Assembly: GCA_002898975.1 (NCBI GenBank)
Contig: BEID01000005.1
Location: 1-14,235 of the forward strand
DNA length: 14,235 nt
Direction: 5' to 3'
DNA from: a bacterium HR27
GTDB taxonomy: Bacteria; Chloroflexota; Chloroflexia; Thermomicrobiales; Thermomicrobiaceae
Within the stretch, counting starts at the first letter, position 1, and each line of letters begins with the position of its first letter. This document shows positions 6,860 to 14,225 of this stretch, in pieces. The notes beneath the pieces were generated by a model. The model was not told where the DNA came from. It saw only the letters and a program-made list of their open reading frames with translations, and searched no databases. The position numbers and the translations under genes are program-made.

Positions 6860-9124
6860 TCACGCGGCGGGGACAGCGTCGCCGATCCGGGAGGAGAAGA
6901 GACGCGAGCGAAATGCCAGGAGGCGCAGGCCGTTCAGGACGACGACGATCGTGCTCCCCTCGTGACCGACGACGGCGAGGGTGAGCGGTACGCCGCGCAG
7001 GAGAATGCTGGCGACCAGCAGCACGATCACACCGAGTGCGATCGCCAGGTTCTGCACGATGATCCGCCGGGCAGCGCGTGACAACTCGATCGAGTAGGGC
7101 AACTTGGTCAGATCATCGCTCATCAGAACGACATCAGCCGTCTCCAGCGCGACGTCCGTTCCCGCCGCACCCATCGCAACGCCGACGTCGGCAGCAGCGA
7201 GCGCCGGTGCATCGTTGACCCCGTCACCCACCATCGCGACACGGAAGCCGGCAGCCTGGAGCTCCCGGACGACCGCGACTTTCTCCTCTGGCAAGAGATC
7301 GGCGCGCCACTCGTCCAGGCCGACTTCGCGGGCGATGGCTCGCGCAGCGCGCTCGTTGTCGCCGGTCAACATTACTAGCCGGCGGACACCGAGCTCCCGC
7401 AGACGCTGGACGACCTCGCGGGCGACCGGCCGAACGACGTCAGCGATGCCGATGACACCGAGCACACGTCCAGCGACCGCAGCGTACACCGCCGTACGGG
7501 CTCGCTCGCGGAGATCGGTCGCAGCGGCGCGTAGTGCCGGCGGAATCTCAACGCCATGCTCCTCGAGCAGCGCTTCGTTCCCGACGAGAACCGTCGTCCC
7601 GTCGAGGTCGGCTCGGACACCTCGCCCTGGCAGCGAGGTGAGCGCTGTCACACGGTCGACGAGCGACCGATCGAACGCACCTAACACTTCGGCATGAGCC
7701 ACGATCGCCAGCCCCAAGGGATGCTCGGAGCGATACTCGACGGGCGCGATCGGGCGAAGCACGTCAGCCGGGTCGATACCGGCGGCCGGAACGACATCCG
7801 TCACGCGTGGCTTGCCGACTGTCAGCGTCCCGGTCTTGTCGAAGACGACCGCATCGACGACACCGATCGTCTCGAGTTGCAACGCTCCCTTGAACAGCAC
7901 ACCGTTGCGCGCGGCATTGGCGAGCGCGGAGAGAATCGACGCGGGTGTCGAGATGACGAGTGCGCAAGGAGAGGCAGCAACCAGCAGGGTCATCGCCCGG
8001 TAGAAGCTCGTCGCGGGATCGGCGCCCAGTCCGACCGGTACGGCGAAGGCGAGCAGCGAAACCACGATCACGGCCATCGCGTATTTGCCCTGAAACGCTT
8101 CGGCGAACCGCTGGGCTCGGGACTTCTGCTCTCGCGCTTCTTCGACGATCTGGATGATGCGTGCCAGTGTGCTCTCATGGACCGGCCGATCGACGCGTAC
8201 CCGGAGCAGACCAGTCGTATTCAGCGTCCCGCTGAAAACCTGATCGCCCGGTCGCTTGTGTACCGGGAGCGACTCACCGGTGATCGCCGATTGATCGACA
8301 CTCGAATCCCCGGCGACGACGGTGCCGTCGATCGGGATGCGTTCGCCAGGCCGAACGATGACCTCATCACCTGGGAGGAGCTCCTCGACCGGAAGAACGA
8401 CTTCGGCGTCGTCGCGGATGACGAGCGCGGTGTCCGGTCGCAGCGCGATGAGCGAACGGATGGCCCGATGCGTCCGACCGAGCGCGTAGTGTTCGAGCGC
8501 GTTCCCGAGAGAGAAGAGGAACAGCAGGATCCCACCTTCCGGCCAGGCACCGAGGACGGCAGCGCCGATTGCCGCCAGGATCATCAGGAGATCGATGTCG
8601 ACTGTCTTTTGGAGAAGCGACGCCACGGCACGGTAGGTCGCATAGGCACCGCCAGCCACGTAAGCAGCCAGGTACAGCGCGAGCGAGAGCCAGGGCGAGA
8701 GTGCCGCTCGCTCGGCCGACCAAGCTGAGAGCAGGAAGACACCGGTCGCGGCAGTCGTGAGGAGGAGTCCATGCTGCTGCCACCAGAGGACGCGTTCCTC
8801 GCGGTTCGTTCCTTCCTGCCGTCGAATGGGGACCACGAGCGTGCGGAGCTCCTCGCCGCGAGCCAGACCGTTCCCGATGACGAGCGGGTCGCTCCCGCTC
8901 GAACAGCGCGGGCAGCTTCCGCCGTTTCCACTGCGATGATCGGCGAGACGTGTGGCAACGGCACGGGCGCGAGCACGTACCCGGTCTGCAGCGGCATCGT
9001 GCCGGTAGCGCACGACCAGCTGGTGCTCCGTCGGGTGGAAGGTTACTGCGACGATCTCATCGTCGCGGGTGAGCTCCTCCAGGAGCGTTTCGCATTCACT
9101 GCGTGTCGTCGCGGACGTTGACAT
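6860..9124 (-). CDS. P1B-4-type metal-exporting ATPase (Co2+/Fe2+ type, SPC/HEGST motifs)
   Basis: This 754-residue membrane ATPase uses ATP to export divalent metal. Catalytic motifs are complete: TGES (282-285), transmembrane SPC (385-387), DKTGTLT with phosphorylated D429, HP (468-469), TGDN (587-590) and GDGVND (633-638). SPC in the metal-site helix together with HEGST (721-725) in the C-terminal helix is the signature of subgroup P1B-4 (CoaT, CtpD, PfeT and FrvA types). This argues against Zn/Cd (CPC) or Cu. Membrane segments lie at about 118-138, 144-165, 178-195, 197-213, 348-367, 376-400, 688-710 and 713-735. The first 60 residues resemble a metal-binding HMA fold but lack its CxxC; a CPRC pair sits at 71-74 instead. 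ATG 9124 is chosen because an in-frame start at 9205 would lie inside the promoter -35. GAGG is about 10 bases upstream. The metal actually moved (Co, Fe, possibly Ni) cannot be read from sequence alone. Confidence 0.93.
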   Translation of the reverse strand: MSTSATTRSECETLLEELTRDDEIVAVTFHPTEHQLVVRYRHDAAADRVRARARAVATRLADHRSGNGGSCPRCSSGSDPLVIGNGLARGEELRTLVVPIRRQEGTNREERVLWWQQHGLLLTTAATGVFLLSAWSAERAALSPWLSLALYLAAYVAGGAYATYRAVASLLQKTVDIDLLMILAAIGAAVLGAWPEGGILLFLFSLGNALEHYALGRTHRAIRSLIALRPDTALVIRDDAEVVLPVEELLPGDEVIVRPGERIPIDGTVVAGDSSVDQSAITGESLPVHKRPGDQVFSGTLNTTGLLRVRVDRPVHESTLARIIQIVEEAREQKSRAQRFAEAFQGKYAMAVIVVSLLAFAVPVGLGADPATSFYRAMTLLVAASPCALVISTPASILSALANAARNGVLFKGALQLETIGVVDAVVFDKTGTLTVGKPRVTDVVPAAGIDPADVLRPIAPVEYRSEHPLGLAIVAHAEVLGAFDRSLVDRVTALTSLPGRGVRADLDGTTVLVGNEALLEEHGVEIPPALRAAATDLRERARTAVYAAVAGRVLGVIGIADVVRPVAREVVQRLRELGVRRLVMLTGDNERAARAIAREVGLDEWRADLLPEEKVAVVRELQAAGFRVAMVGDGVNDAPALAAADVGVAMGAAGTDVALETADVVLMSDDLTKLPYSIELSRAARRIIVQNLAIALGVIVLLVASILLRGVPLTLAVVGHEGSTIVVVLNGLRLLAFRSRLFSSRIGDAVPAA

Positions 9125-9138
9125 ATGACCGAACCTCG

Positions 9139-9169
9139 TTTCGAAATTGAGAATCAGTCCTATTTGCAA
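9139..9169 (-). promoter_or_regulatory. Candidate operator(s) at the ATPase transcription start
   Basis: Just downstream of the -10 lies an imperfect 23-base inverted repeat, TTGnnAAT-7-ATTnnCAA (9147-9169), AT-rich against its surroundings. One half on the plus strand (TTGAGAATC) resembles a Fur-box half. Next to it is a perfect 8-base palindrome, TTTCGAAA (9139-9146). The position over the start site suits a metal-responsive repressor such as a Fur- or ArsR-family protein. The regulator is not identified and the symmetry is only partial. Confidence 0.35.
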
Positions 9170-9176
9170 CGGCCGT

Positions 9177-9205
9177 AGTGTACCGCCACACGTCTGGGGC
9201 GTCAA
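9177..9205 (-). promoter_or_regulatory. Sigma70-like promoter of the metal ATPase gene
   Basis: On the minus strand TTGACG (9200-9205) and TACACT (9177-9182) are separated by exactly 17 bases. Transcription would start near 9170, about 46 bases before ATG 9124. The interval 9206-9252 up to the next gene holds nothing else I recognise. Confidence 0.65.
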
Positions 9206-9252
9206 GGACCACCACCCCGCACCCGACTGTGAGTGGCTGTGTCGGCGAGCGA

Positions 9253-9771
9253 TCAGTGGCGCAGCCCTTCGCTGCGCTTCCCGGTCAGGATCTCGATCGT
9301 CATTTCATAGAGCACGATGCGGTCGAGGTACGGGTAGCCGGATTCGAACAGCGAGGGATCGCTGTACTTCTCCAGTAGCCGGTCGAAGAACCACGTTTTG
9401 GTCTCGTCGTCCTCGACGATGCGCACGTGCCCGAAGGCGACGACACTGGTGTAGACGAGTGCCGAATTGCAGGCGTACGGTTTCCCAGGATGGAGCGGCC
9501 CCATCTCGGCAGCCTCGACGCAGACACGGGGATCGCGGCGAATATTGGAAAGGAAATGACCCTCCTGCGCGCCAGTGTGGAAGTACAGCGTCTCGCCACC
9601 TGGGTAATAGAACACGAGGGGTATCACATACGGCCAGCCGTCGGGACCCGCTGTCGCGACGTGGAGAACCTGGCGCTGTTGCAGCCATCGACGCGCCTCG
9701 GCATCAGCCATCAAGCGCTTGACGCGCCGCACACGGCCCCGGTAGTCGACCGTCCGTTCACGCTCTTCCAT
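9253..9771 (-). CDS. Pyridoxamine 5'-phosphate oxidase-family FMN-binding protein
   Basis: This 172-residue cytoplasmic protein has the FMN-binding split-barrel fold of the PPOX/NimA-like superfamily. Visible marks are the first strands [20 protein letters not shown] (37-56), the FMN-phosphate region [16 protein letters not shown] (62-77), DPRVCVEA (80-87) and a late strand [13 protein letters not shown] (109-121). Such proteins typically reduce small molecules or bind F420/FMN, and this one has no assigned substrate. It is not a PdxH proper: the length is short and PdxH C-terminal motifs are absent. ATG 9771 is chosen because GAGGGG sits just upstream; an in-frame start at 9894 would add 41 Arg-rich residues through the promoter region. 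It is the first gene left of the DnaA-box gap and is transcribed away from it. Confidence 0.82.
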   Translation of the reverse strand: MEERERTVDYRGRVRRVKRLMADAEARRWLQQRQVLHVATAGPDGWPYVIPLVFYYPGGETLYFHTGAQEGHFLSNIRRDPRVCVEAAEMGPLHPGKPYACNSALVYTSVVAFGHVRIVEDDETKTWFFDRLLEKYSDPSLFESGYPYLDRIVLYEMTIEILTGKRSEGLRH

Positions 9772-9820
9772 GACTCGCCCCTCGATTCCGTCGAGCGCGT
9801 CCTGCCGGCTACGTCGGACC

Positions 9821-9843
9821 AGTATAGATCGTCGGATACCGAC
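9821..9843 (-). promoter_or_regulatory. Probable -10 of the PPOX-family gene with an adjacent inverted repeat
   Basis: The minus strand reads TATACT at 9821-9826 (5 of 6 to the -10 consensus), about 50 bases before ATG 9771. No good -35 stands 16-18 bases upstream. A perfect 5-3-5 inverted repeat, GTCGG-ATA-CCGAC (9831-9843), occupies the spacer. This could be a regulator site, with an activator compensating for the weak -35. Confidence 0.4.
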
Positions 9844-9920
9844 ATACCGTTCCCACCGGGCATTCCACGCTCGGATACGCTGACACGTTGGCACACGGCG
9901 GAGCGCGCGAGGAGCGATGC

Positions 9921-10201
9921 TGTGGATGATCGCTCCGGTCGCTGTGGATAACCGGCTCGCTCATCCACATCCAGTGCGTCTGGCTGTGGGTAGCGACATC
10001 TCCCCGTGCGGACAGGCAGTGGACGGAGACGCACGCAGTGCCAAATGGGCTGGCTCTTTTCCCACAGGACGTCGGCTCTGACCAGGCACTATCCACAGGG
10101 ACGCGCCACGACATTCGGCGCTGTGATCGCGGTTTCGTCGGTATCCCCACGATCCACGACCCCGACTACGGTGACGAGTTCTCTCCATCGAGTTATCGAC
10201 A
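9921..10201. other. DnaA-box cluster, candidate replication origin (oriC-like)
   Basis: The gap 9772-10285 carries no credible gene. It holds seven 9-mers close to the DnaA box TTATCCACA. Minus strand: TCATCCACA (9921-9929), the perfect TTATCCACA (9943-9951) and CTACCCACA (9985-9993). Plus strand: TCATCCACA (9961-9969), TTTCCCACA (10058-10066), CTATCCACA (10089-10097) and TTATCGACA (10193-10201). Five are within one mismatch; chance alone would give roughly 0.06 in 281 bases on both strands at even composition. A weaker GTATCCCCA lies at 10141-10149. The first three are spaced 22 and 18 bases. Plus-strand base composition switches from C-rich to G-rich across this gap, as expected at an origin. 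No clear AT-rich unwinding element, parS site, dnaA or dnaN is seen, so a DnaA-titration site is an alternative. Confidence 0.7.
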
Positions 10202-10206
10202 CGGGA

Positions 10207-10232
10207 CTCCCACCACGGCTGGGACGTGGGAG
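10207..10232. repeat. Inverted repeat between the DnaA boxes and the sarcosine oxidase-like gene
   Basis: CTCCCAC (10207-10213) and GTGGGAG (10226-10232) form a perfect 7-bp stem with a 12-base loop. It begins six bases after the last DnaA-like box and ends 53 bases before ATG 10286. It could be an operator for that gene, an element of the origin, or a transcript hairpin. There is no U-tract, so it is not a standard terminator. Confidence 0.5.
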
Positions 10233-10285
10233 AATCAGGAACGTGAGTGGACGCGGGGAGCGAACAGCGAAAGGGTTACCGGCAG

Positions 10286-11422
10286 ATGCACAGTGCTGAC
10301 GTCGTGATCGTTGGGCTCGGAATCATGGGCACGGCCGCTGCAGCGGCATTGGCCCGGCGTGGTCATCGTGTACTGGGCCTGGAACAGTATCCGCCGTTCC
10401 ATACCCGTGGGTCATCGCATGGGAAAACGCGGATCATCCGCGAGGCCTATTTCGAATCACCGGAGTATGTCCCACTCGTGCAGCGAGCGTACGTGCTGTG
10501 GGAAGAACTCGCCGAGCGGACGGGGCGGACGCTCTTGCGAGTGACCGGCGGCATCAGCCTGGGGCGCCCGGAGAGCCCGTTCATCACCGGGGCACGCGAG
10601 AGCGCGCTCCGGCACGGACTCGCGCACGAACTCCTGGATGCAGCCGAAGCGAGGAAGCGTTTCCCAGCACTCCGTGTTCCCGATGATTTCGTCGCGCTCC
10701 TCGAGGGCAGGGCCGGGATCCTGTTCGCTGAGGAGTGCTGGCGGGCGTTCATCGACGATGCGGTGGCGCACGGTGCCCGACTGCACTTCGGAGTTCGAGT
10801 GACCGGTTTCGCGCTGGAAGGGAGCGGCGTCGCGATCGAGACGAGCGAGGGGGCGATTCGGGCGGAACGCCTTGTCGTGACGGCTGGTCCGTGGACACCT
10901 GAGGTACTCGCGTCGCTGGGACTGCCGCTGACGGTTCGGCGCGTCCTGGTGGTGCACGTCGAGCCACGGCGACGCGAGCTGTTCGAGTTGGGGCAGTTGC
11001 CCATCTTCTTGCTCGACGTGCCGGAGGGCGAGTACTATGGCTTCCCGTGGCTCCCGGAACAAGGGGTCAAGTTCGGTCGGCATGATGATGGCGAAGCGTG
11101 CACGGCCGAGACGGCACGGCGGGAGGTGCGCGATGACGAGATCGCCCACATGCTGGCGGTGCTGGGCCGGTATCTTCCCGAGGCCGCTGGGTCGGTGCTG
11201 ATGCCGGTGACGTGTCTCTACACGATGACGCCCGACGGGCATTTCGTCCTCGATCGGCATCCGGAGTGGCCACACGTCGCCTTCGCTGGCGGCTTTTCCG
11301 GTCACGGATTCAAGTTCGCGCCGGTGATCGGCGAGGCGCTGGCGGATCTGGCGATCGAGGGGCGTTCCGAACTGCCGATCGGTTTCCTCGGAGCAGGCCG
11401 GTTCGGGACACGGCATCAGTAA
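10286..11422 (+). CDS. Monomeric sarcosine oxidase / N-methyl-L-tryptophan oxidase family flavoenzyme
   Basis: This 378-residue enzyme oxidises a secondary amine such as sarcosine or an N-methyl amino acid with O2, releasing formaldehyde, the demethylated amino acid and H2O2. The N-terminal FAD fold is [10 protein letters not shown] (6-15). Further family residues are R49 and R52 in [11 protein letters not shown]262 in VKFGRH (the equivalent of the oxygen-activating Lys of MSOX), C310 in TCLYTMTPD (the covalent FAD attachment Cys), and H340/K343 in FSGHGFKF. Length matches the family (370-390). ATG 10286 is placed directly before the FAD fold; only a weak AAAGGG about 10 bases upstream supports it, and an in-frame start at 10247 would add 13 residues. 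The choice between sarcosine and N-methyltryptophan cannot be made by eye. The 3' end overlaps the convergent Qng1 gene by 7 bases. Confidence 0.9.
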   Translation: MHSADVVIVGLGIMGTAAAAALARRGHRVLGLEQYPPFHTRGSSHGKTRIIREAYFESPEYVPLVQRAYVLWEELAERTGRTLLRVTGGISLGRPESPFITGARESALRHGLAHELLDAAEARKRFPALRVPDDFVALLEGRAGILFAEECWRAFIDDAVAHGARLHFGVRVTGFALEGSGVAIETSEGAIRAERLVVTAGPWTPEVLASLGLPLTVRRVLVVHVEPRRRELFELGQLPIFLLDVPEGEYYGFPWLPEQGVKFGRHDDGEACTAETARREVRDDEIAHMLAVLGRYLPEAAGSVLMPVTCLYTMTPDGHFVLDRHPEWPHVAFAGGFSGHGFKFAPVIGEALADLAIEGRSELPIGFLGAGRFGTRHQ

Positions 11423-12399
11423 AAGCGTGTCCGGGTACGGTGGTACGGCGGTGCATCGGGCGGCAGCGACTGGCCGAGTTGCCAGAGGGCCCAGTCGACC
11501 TGCCAGGCGGCCGCTGGTTGGCCACGGGCGTGCAAGCGAGCGACGAGTTCGTCGACCGTACAGACGGTCGCCGCCCGGATTTCGACTTCCTCGGGAGAAC
11601 CGGCCAGGATCTCCTCGCGTGCGTCGATGCGGCGTGCCAGGGTTTCCTCGTAACGGAGCGCACCGTAGAAGCGGAGTACCTGCGGCAGCTTGTAATCGGC
11701 GAAGGCGGTGAGTGCATCGAGGTCGTGGAAGGAGCCGAGTTCGCGACCGTGAAAGGCGCCGGCGAGGTCGGTGCAGAGGAGTTGCGCACGCTTGTAGAAC
11801 GGTACGACGAGACCGTCGTACGACGCGACGTCGCGAAACGAGGGGAAGACCTCAGTGACCAGACGCACCAGCGTGGCGGCGCTCCCGTCTGCACGGCGGA
11901 CGAGGTGTGCGAATTGGCCGTCGCACGTGGTGAGAAGTCCGCGTGCGACTTCGCGGACGTGCTCGATACGCCAGGTGAGCAAGGGGATCGTTCCCTCGCC
12001 CGTGAACAGGTCGGCGATCTGGTCGTCGGTGAGCTGGGCGAGGTACCCGGCATCGTAGAGCGGGTGCCCGCGTTCCAGTGCGCGTCGCAGGGCAGCTGCG
12101 AGGGCAAAGTAGCCATCGTAGAGCTGGTCGCGATAGCGGATACGCCAGCGCGGTTCCCCCCAGAAGCAGAAGTTGAGCGCGTCGAGGAGGAGTACATAAT
12201 TGGCGGTCTGCTCGGGCGTCCCACGCCAGTGGAGCGGGTGATCCCAGTCCGGGAGATCGGGGAGCGGGCTGGGAAGAACGGAGAGGATGCGCTCGATTCC
12301 AGCCGGATCGAGCTGCACCCAGCGGGCACGCTGGAGGACCATGCGCGTCGCAGCGCGGATGCCGAGAGGGTCGGGCACGGTAGGGTATGCAGACCGCAT
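11416..12399 (-). CDS. qng1: Queuosine 5'-phosphate N-glycosylase/hydrolase, queuosine salvage protein (DUF2419)
   Basis: Qng1 releases the base queuine from queuosine 5'-monophosphate so that it can be put back into tRNA by a transglycosylase. The 327-residue product matches this family along its whole length: [13 protein letters not shown] (10-22), [16 protein letters not shown] (65-80), FPSFRD (185-190), [12 protein letters not shown] (201-212), [14 protein letters not shown] (230-243) and EVEIRA (271-276). As I recall, the Sphaerobacter thermophilus homologue has a crystal structure, which fits the proposed lineage. The start at 12399 lacks a clear Shine-Dalgarno. It is kept because homology begins within ten residues; a GTG seven codons in is an alternative. 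It is transcribed divergently from the TPR gene and convergently with the sarcosine oxidase-like gene. No tgt or queuosine synthesis genes are in the window. Confidence 0.93.
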   Translation of the reverse strand: MRSAYPTVPDPLGIRAATRMVLQRARWVQLDPAGIERILSVLPSPLPDLPDWDHPLHWRGTPEQTANYVLLLDALNFCFWGEPRWRIRYRDQLYDGYFALAAALRRALERGHPLYDAGYLAQLTDDQIADLFTGEGTIPLLTWRIEHVREVARGLLTTCDGQFAHLVRRADGSAATLVRLVTEVFPSFRDVASYDGLVVPFYKRAQLLCTDLAGAFHGRELGSFHDLDALTAFADYKLPQVLRFYGALRYEETLARRIDAREEILAGSPEEVEIRAATVCTVDELVARLHARGQPAAAWQVDWALWQLGQSLPPDAPPYHRTRTRFY

Positions 12400-12474
12400 C
12401 GAGACGCTCGCATTCCGTGGCGCGACGACGCCGAAAATGGGAGGATCCGGCTACGTGGGCGCCGAACCCGCTCG

Positions 12475-12482
12475 AGTATACT
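12475..12482. promoter_or_regulatory. Palindromic -10 shared by the divergent Qng1 and TPR genes
   Basis: AGTATACT (12475-12482) reads the same on both strands, so each strand has a TATACT -10 (plus 12477-12482, minus 12475-12480). Transcription would start near 12489 rightward and near 12468 leftward, giving leaders of about 35 and 69 bases. Neither side has a recognisable -35 at 16-18 bases. This is the only promoter-like element in the 124-base interval. Confidence 0.45.
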
Positions 12483-12523
12483 GTCGGTACGATGCCGCTC
12501 GCTGCCGTTCATGGGGGATGAGG

Positions 12524-14155
12524 ATGAGCGCCATTCCGCTGGCCGAAGCTGTGGAGAAGGCTCGCCGCGCGATCGACGAGGCGAGATGGAGCGAGGCGAA
12601 AGCGATCGTCGAGGCGGTCCGGTCGGCTGCACCCGAGGCAGCGACGACGCAGCTTCTCTGGGGCCGGATCCTGCTCGAGGAGGATGCCGAGGCGGCCGAG
12701 CGTGTCTTGCTGCGGGCGATCGAGATCGATCCGGAGGATGCTGAGGCGTGGGCGTTGCTGGCAGAGGCACGGCGACGCCGAGGGGAACGCGAGACGGCGC
12801 GGACGCTGCTGCAGGTGGCTTGGGAGTGCGCTCCCTGGCAGCGGGAGTATGCGGAGCGGCTGGCCGCCTGGTATCGCGAGGACGGCCAAGACGGACAGTT
12901 GTGGCTGTCCAGAGCGGCGCTCGCCGCCCTGTACGTGAGCCAGGGGTGGTGGACACGAGCAGGCGAGGAATGCCGTACGCTGCTCGAAGAGGGAGGCGAG
13001 CGGTGGGATCTCCGCCAACGCCTCTGTCTCGCCCTCTGGTGGCTCGGCGCGCGCGACGAAGCAGCGGCGCAGGCGGAAGGGATGCTGGCCGAGCGGCCGG
13101 AGGCGGTCGGCGCGCTGATCGTCGCGGCACTGGCCGCACGCGAGCGCGGCGATGAGGCGACCGCCCGTCAGCATTGCGAACTGCTCTGGGCGCTCGATCC
13201 TTTGGGGGAAGCGGTCACCCGGTACGTACCGGAGGAGCGGTGGGAAGAGCGCGCGTGGCTCGGGGTAGCCGAACCGGTGCTGGTAGAGGAACGGTGGACA
13301 GTGCCGTCAGTGGGAGAGACAGCGCTTCTGTGGGAGCTGCCGACGGACGAGGAACTCGCGGCTGCGCGGCCTCCGGATGCGGAGCTGGAGGAGGCGTTGG
13401 CGTTCGAGATCGGTCTTGCGGCTGAGGAGGCTGCGACCGGTGCTGTCGGCGCGGCCGAAGCGGAGAGCGAGCCGGTGGAGGCGGGAGTACTGGAGCAGTG
13501 GGAACTGCCGAGCGAGGAGGAGATCGAGGCAGCACGGCCGCCCGCTGAAGTCGAGCGTGGGTGGACGAGCATGCTCGAAGAGTTGGTATCGAGCGGAATC
13601 GAGCCACTGGCGATCGAAGGCCTGGAATCCGCCGAAGAAGCGCCGGCCGGTGCAGCGCCGCCGGGAGCCGAGGTCGTTGCCGAGACCGTGCTTCCCGGGA
13701 TGACGGCGGAAGCGGCGACGCCGGAGGCAGTAGCCGGAAACGAAGAGGCGGTGGCCGAAGCCGGGGAGATGGCGACGGAAGCTGCGGAAGCTGCGGCCAC
13801 TTCCGTGGAGCGCACGGCTGTCGAGGAGCCGGTTGTCTCAGTCAGTGCTGCTGCAGCGGAGGAGAGCCAAACTCGTGACCGTGGTGAGGAGCTGATCACG
13901 TCGGCAGAAGGGGAATTCGAGCGGCTTCTGGCGACGGGTGCGGTGGAGGAAGCAGTGCGGCTGGCGCAGCGCGTGGTGCATCGCGGTGGGGAGGAAGCGG
14001 AGGCGCTGATTCCGCACCTGGAGCGGTTGGTCGCCGAAGGGGGGCGAGGAGCACGGCAGGCGGCGATGGCAGTGGGTGCCTTCTACCGGCGGCGCGGAGA
14101 GACGGGGCGGGCATCGCGATACTACGAGTTGGCGTTGCGGCTGCGCAGCGAGTAG
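12524..14155 (+). CDS. Tetratricopeptide-repeat protein with an acidic Ala/Glu-rich central region
   Basis: This is a 543-residue scaffold-type protein without a catalytic motif. Residues about 5-235 form TPR-like helical pairs, for example AERVLLRAIEIDPEDAEAWA (58-77) and ARQHCELLWALDP (214-226). Residues about 240-455 are low-complexity, rich in Ala, Glu, Pro and Val. A motif occurs there twice, W-E-L-P-(T/S)-(D/E)-E-E-(L/I)-x-A-A-R-P-P at 270-284 and 326-340. The end (about 460-543) returns to TPR-like helices (FYRRRGETGRASRYYELAL, 520-538). There is no signal peptide or membrane segment. ATG 12524 has GGGGGA about 6 bases upstream; an in-frame ATG two codons earlier is possible. TPR proteins usually assemble complexes, but the partner is unknown. 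A terminator hairpin follows at 14183. Confidence 0.8.
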   Translation: MSAIPLAEAVEKARRAIDEARWSEAKAIVEAVRSAAPEAATTQLLWGRILLEEDAEAAERVLLRAIEIDPEDAEAWALLAEARRRRGERETARTLLQVAWECAPWQREYAERLAAWYREDGQDGQLWLSRAALAALYVSQGWWTRAGEECRTLLEEGGERWDLRQRLCLALWWLGARDEAAAQAEGMLAERPEAVGALIVAALAARERGDEATARQHCELLWALDPLGEAVTRYVPEERWEERAWLGVAEPVLVEERWTVPSVGETALLWELPTDEELAAARPPDAELEEALAFEIGLAAEEAATGAVGAAEAESEPVEAGVLEQWELPSEEEIEAARPPAEVERGWTSMLEELVSSGIEPLAIEGLESAEEAPAGAAPPGAEVVAETVLPGMTAEAATPEAVAGNEEAVAEAGEMATEAAEAAATSVERTAVEEPVVSVSAAAAEESQTRDRGEELITSAEGEFERLLATGAVEEAVRLAQRVVHRGGEEAEALIPHLERLVAEGGRGARQAAMAVGAFYRRRGETGRASRYYELALRLRSE

Positions 14156-14182
14156 GCTGGAGAACAGGTGAGCGGTTTGGGT

Positions 14183-14202
14183 GCGGGCGCGTGGGCGCCC
14201 GC
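14183..14202 (+). terminator. GC-rich hairpin, probable terminator of the TPR gene
   Basis: GCGGGCGC (14183-14190) and GCGCCCGC (14195-14202) pair perfectly over 8 bp with a GTGG loop, and two wobble pairs can extend the stem. It lies 27 bases after the TAG of the TPR gene and is followed by the weakly T-rich GTTCGTTG. The poor U-tract is common in GC-rich genomes. Confidence 0.6.
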
Positions 14203-14225
14203 GTTCGTTGCCGGAGGGTAGGAGC

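Noticed and set aside
5823..6965. 380-codon open frame on the plus strand
   Set aside because: Antisense to the GT4 glycosyltransferase, low-complexity charged composition, no motif.
7694..8728. 344-codon open frame on the plus strand
   Set aside because: Antisense to the P-type ATPase, whose catalytic motifs are unmistakable on the other strand.
10038..10307. Small ORFs in the DnaA-box gap (also 9711-10034 minus and 10006-10299 plus)
   Set aside because: No Shine-Dalgarno, no motif, and they run through the DnaA boxes and the start of the oxidase gene.
11212..12744. 510-codon open frame on the plus strand
   Set aside because: Antisense to qng1 and overlapping the ends of two supported genes; no recognisable domain.
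11310..13139. 609-codon open frame on the minus strand
   Set aside because: Out of frame with qng1 and antisense to the TPR gene. Ser/Arg/Pro-rich, typical of GC-rich shadow frames.
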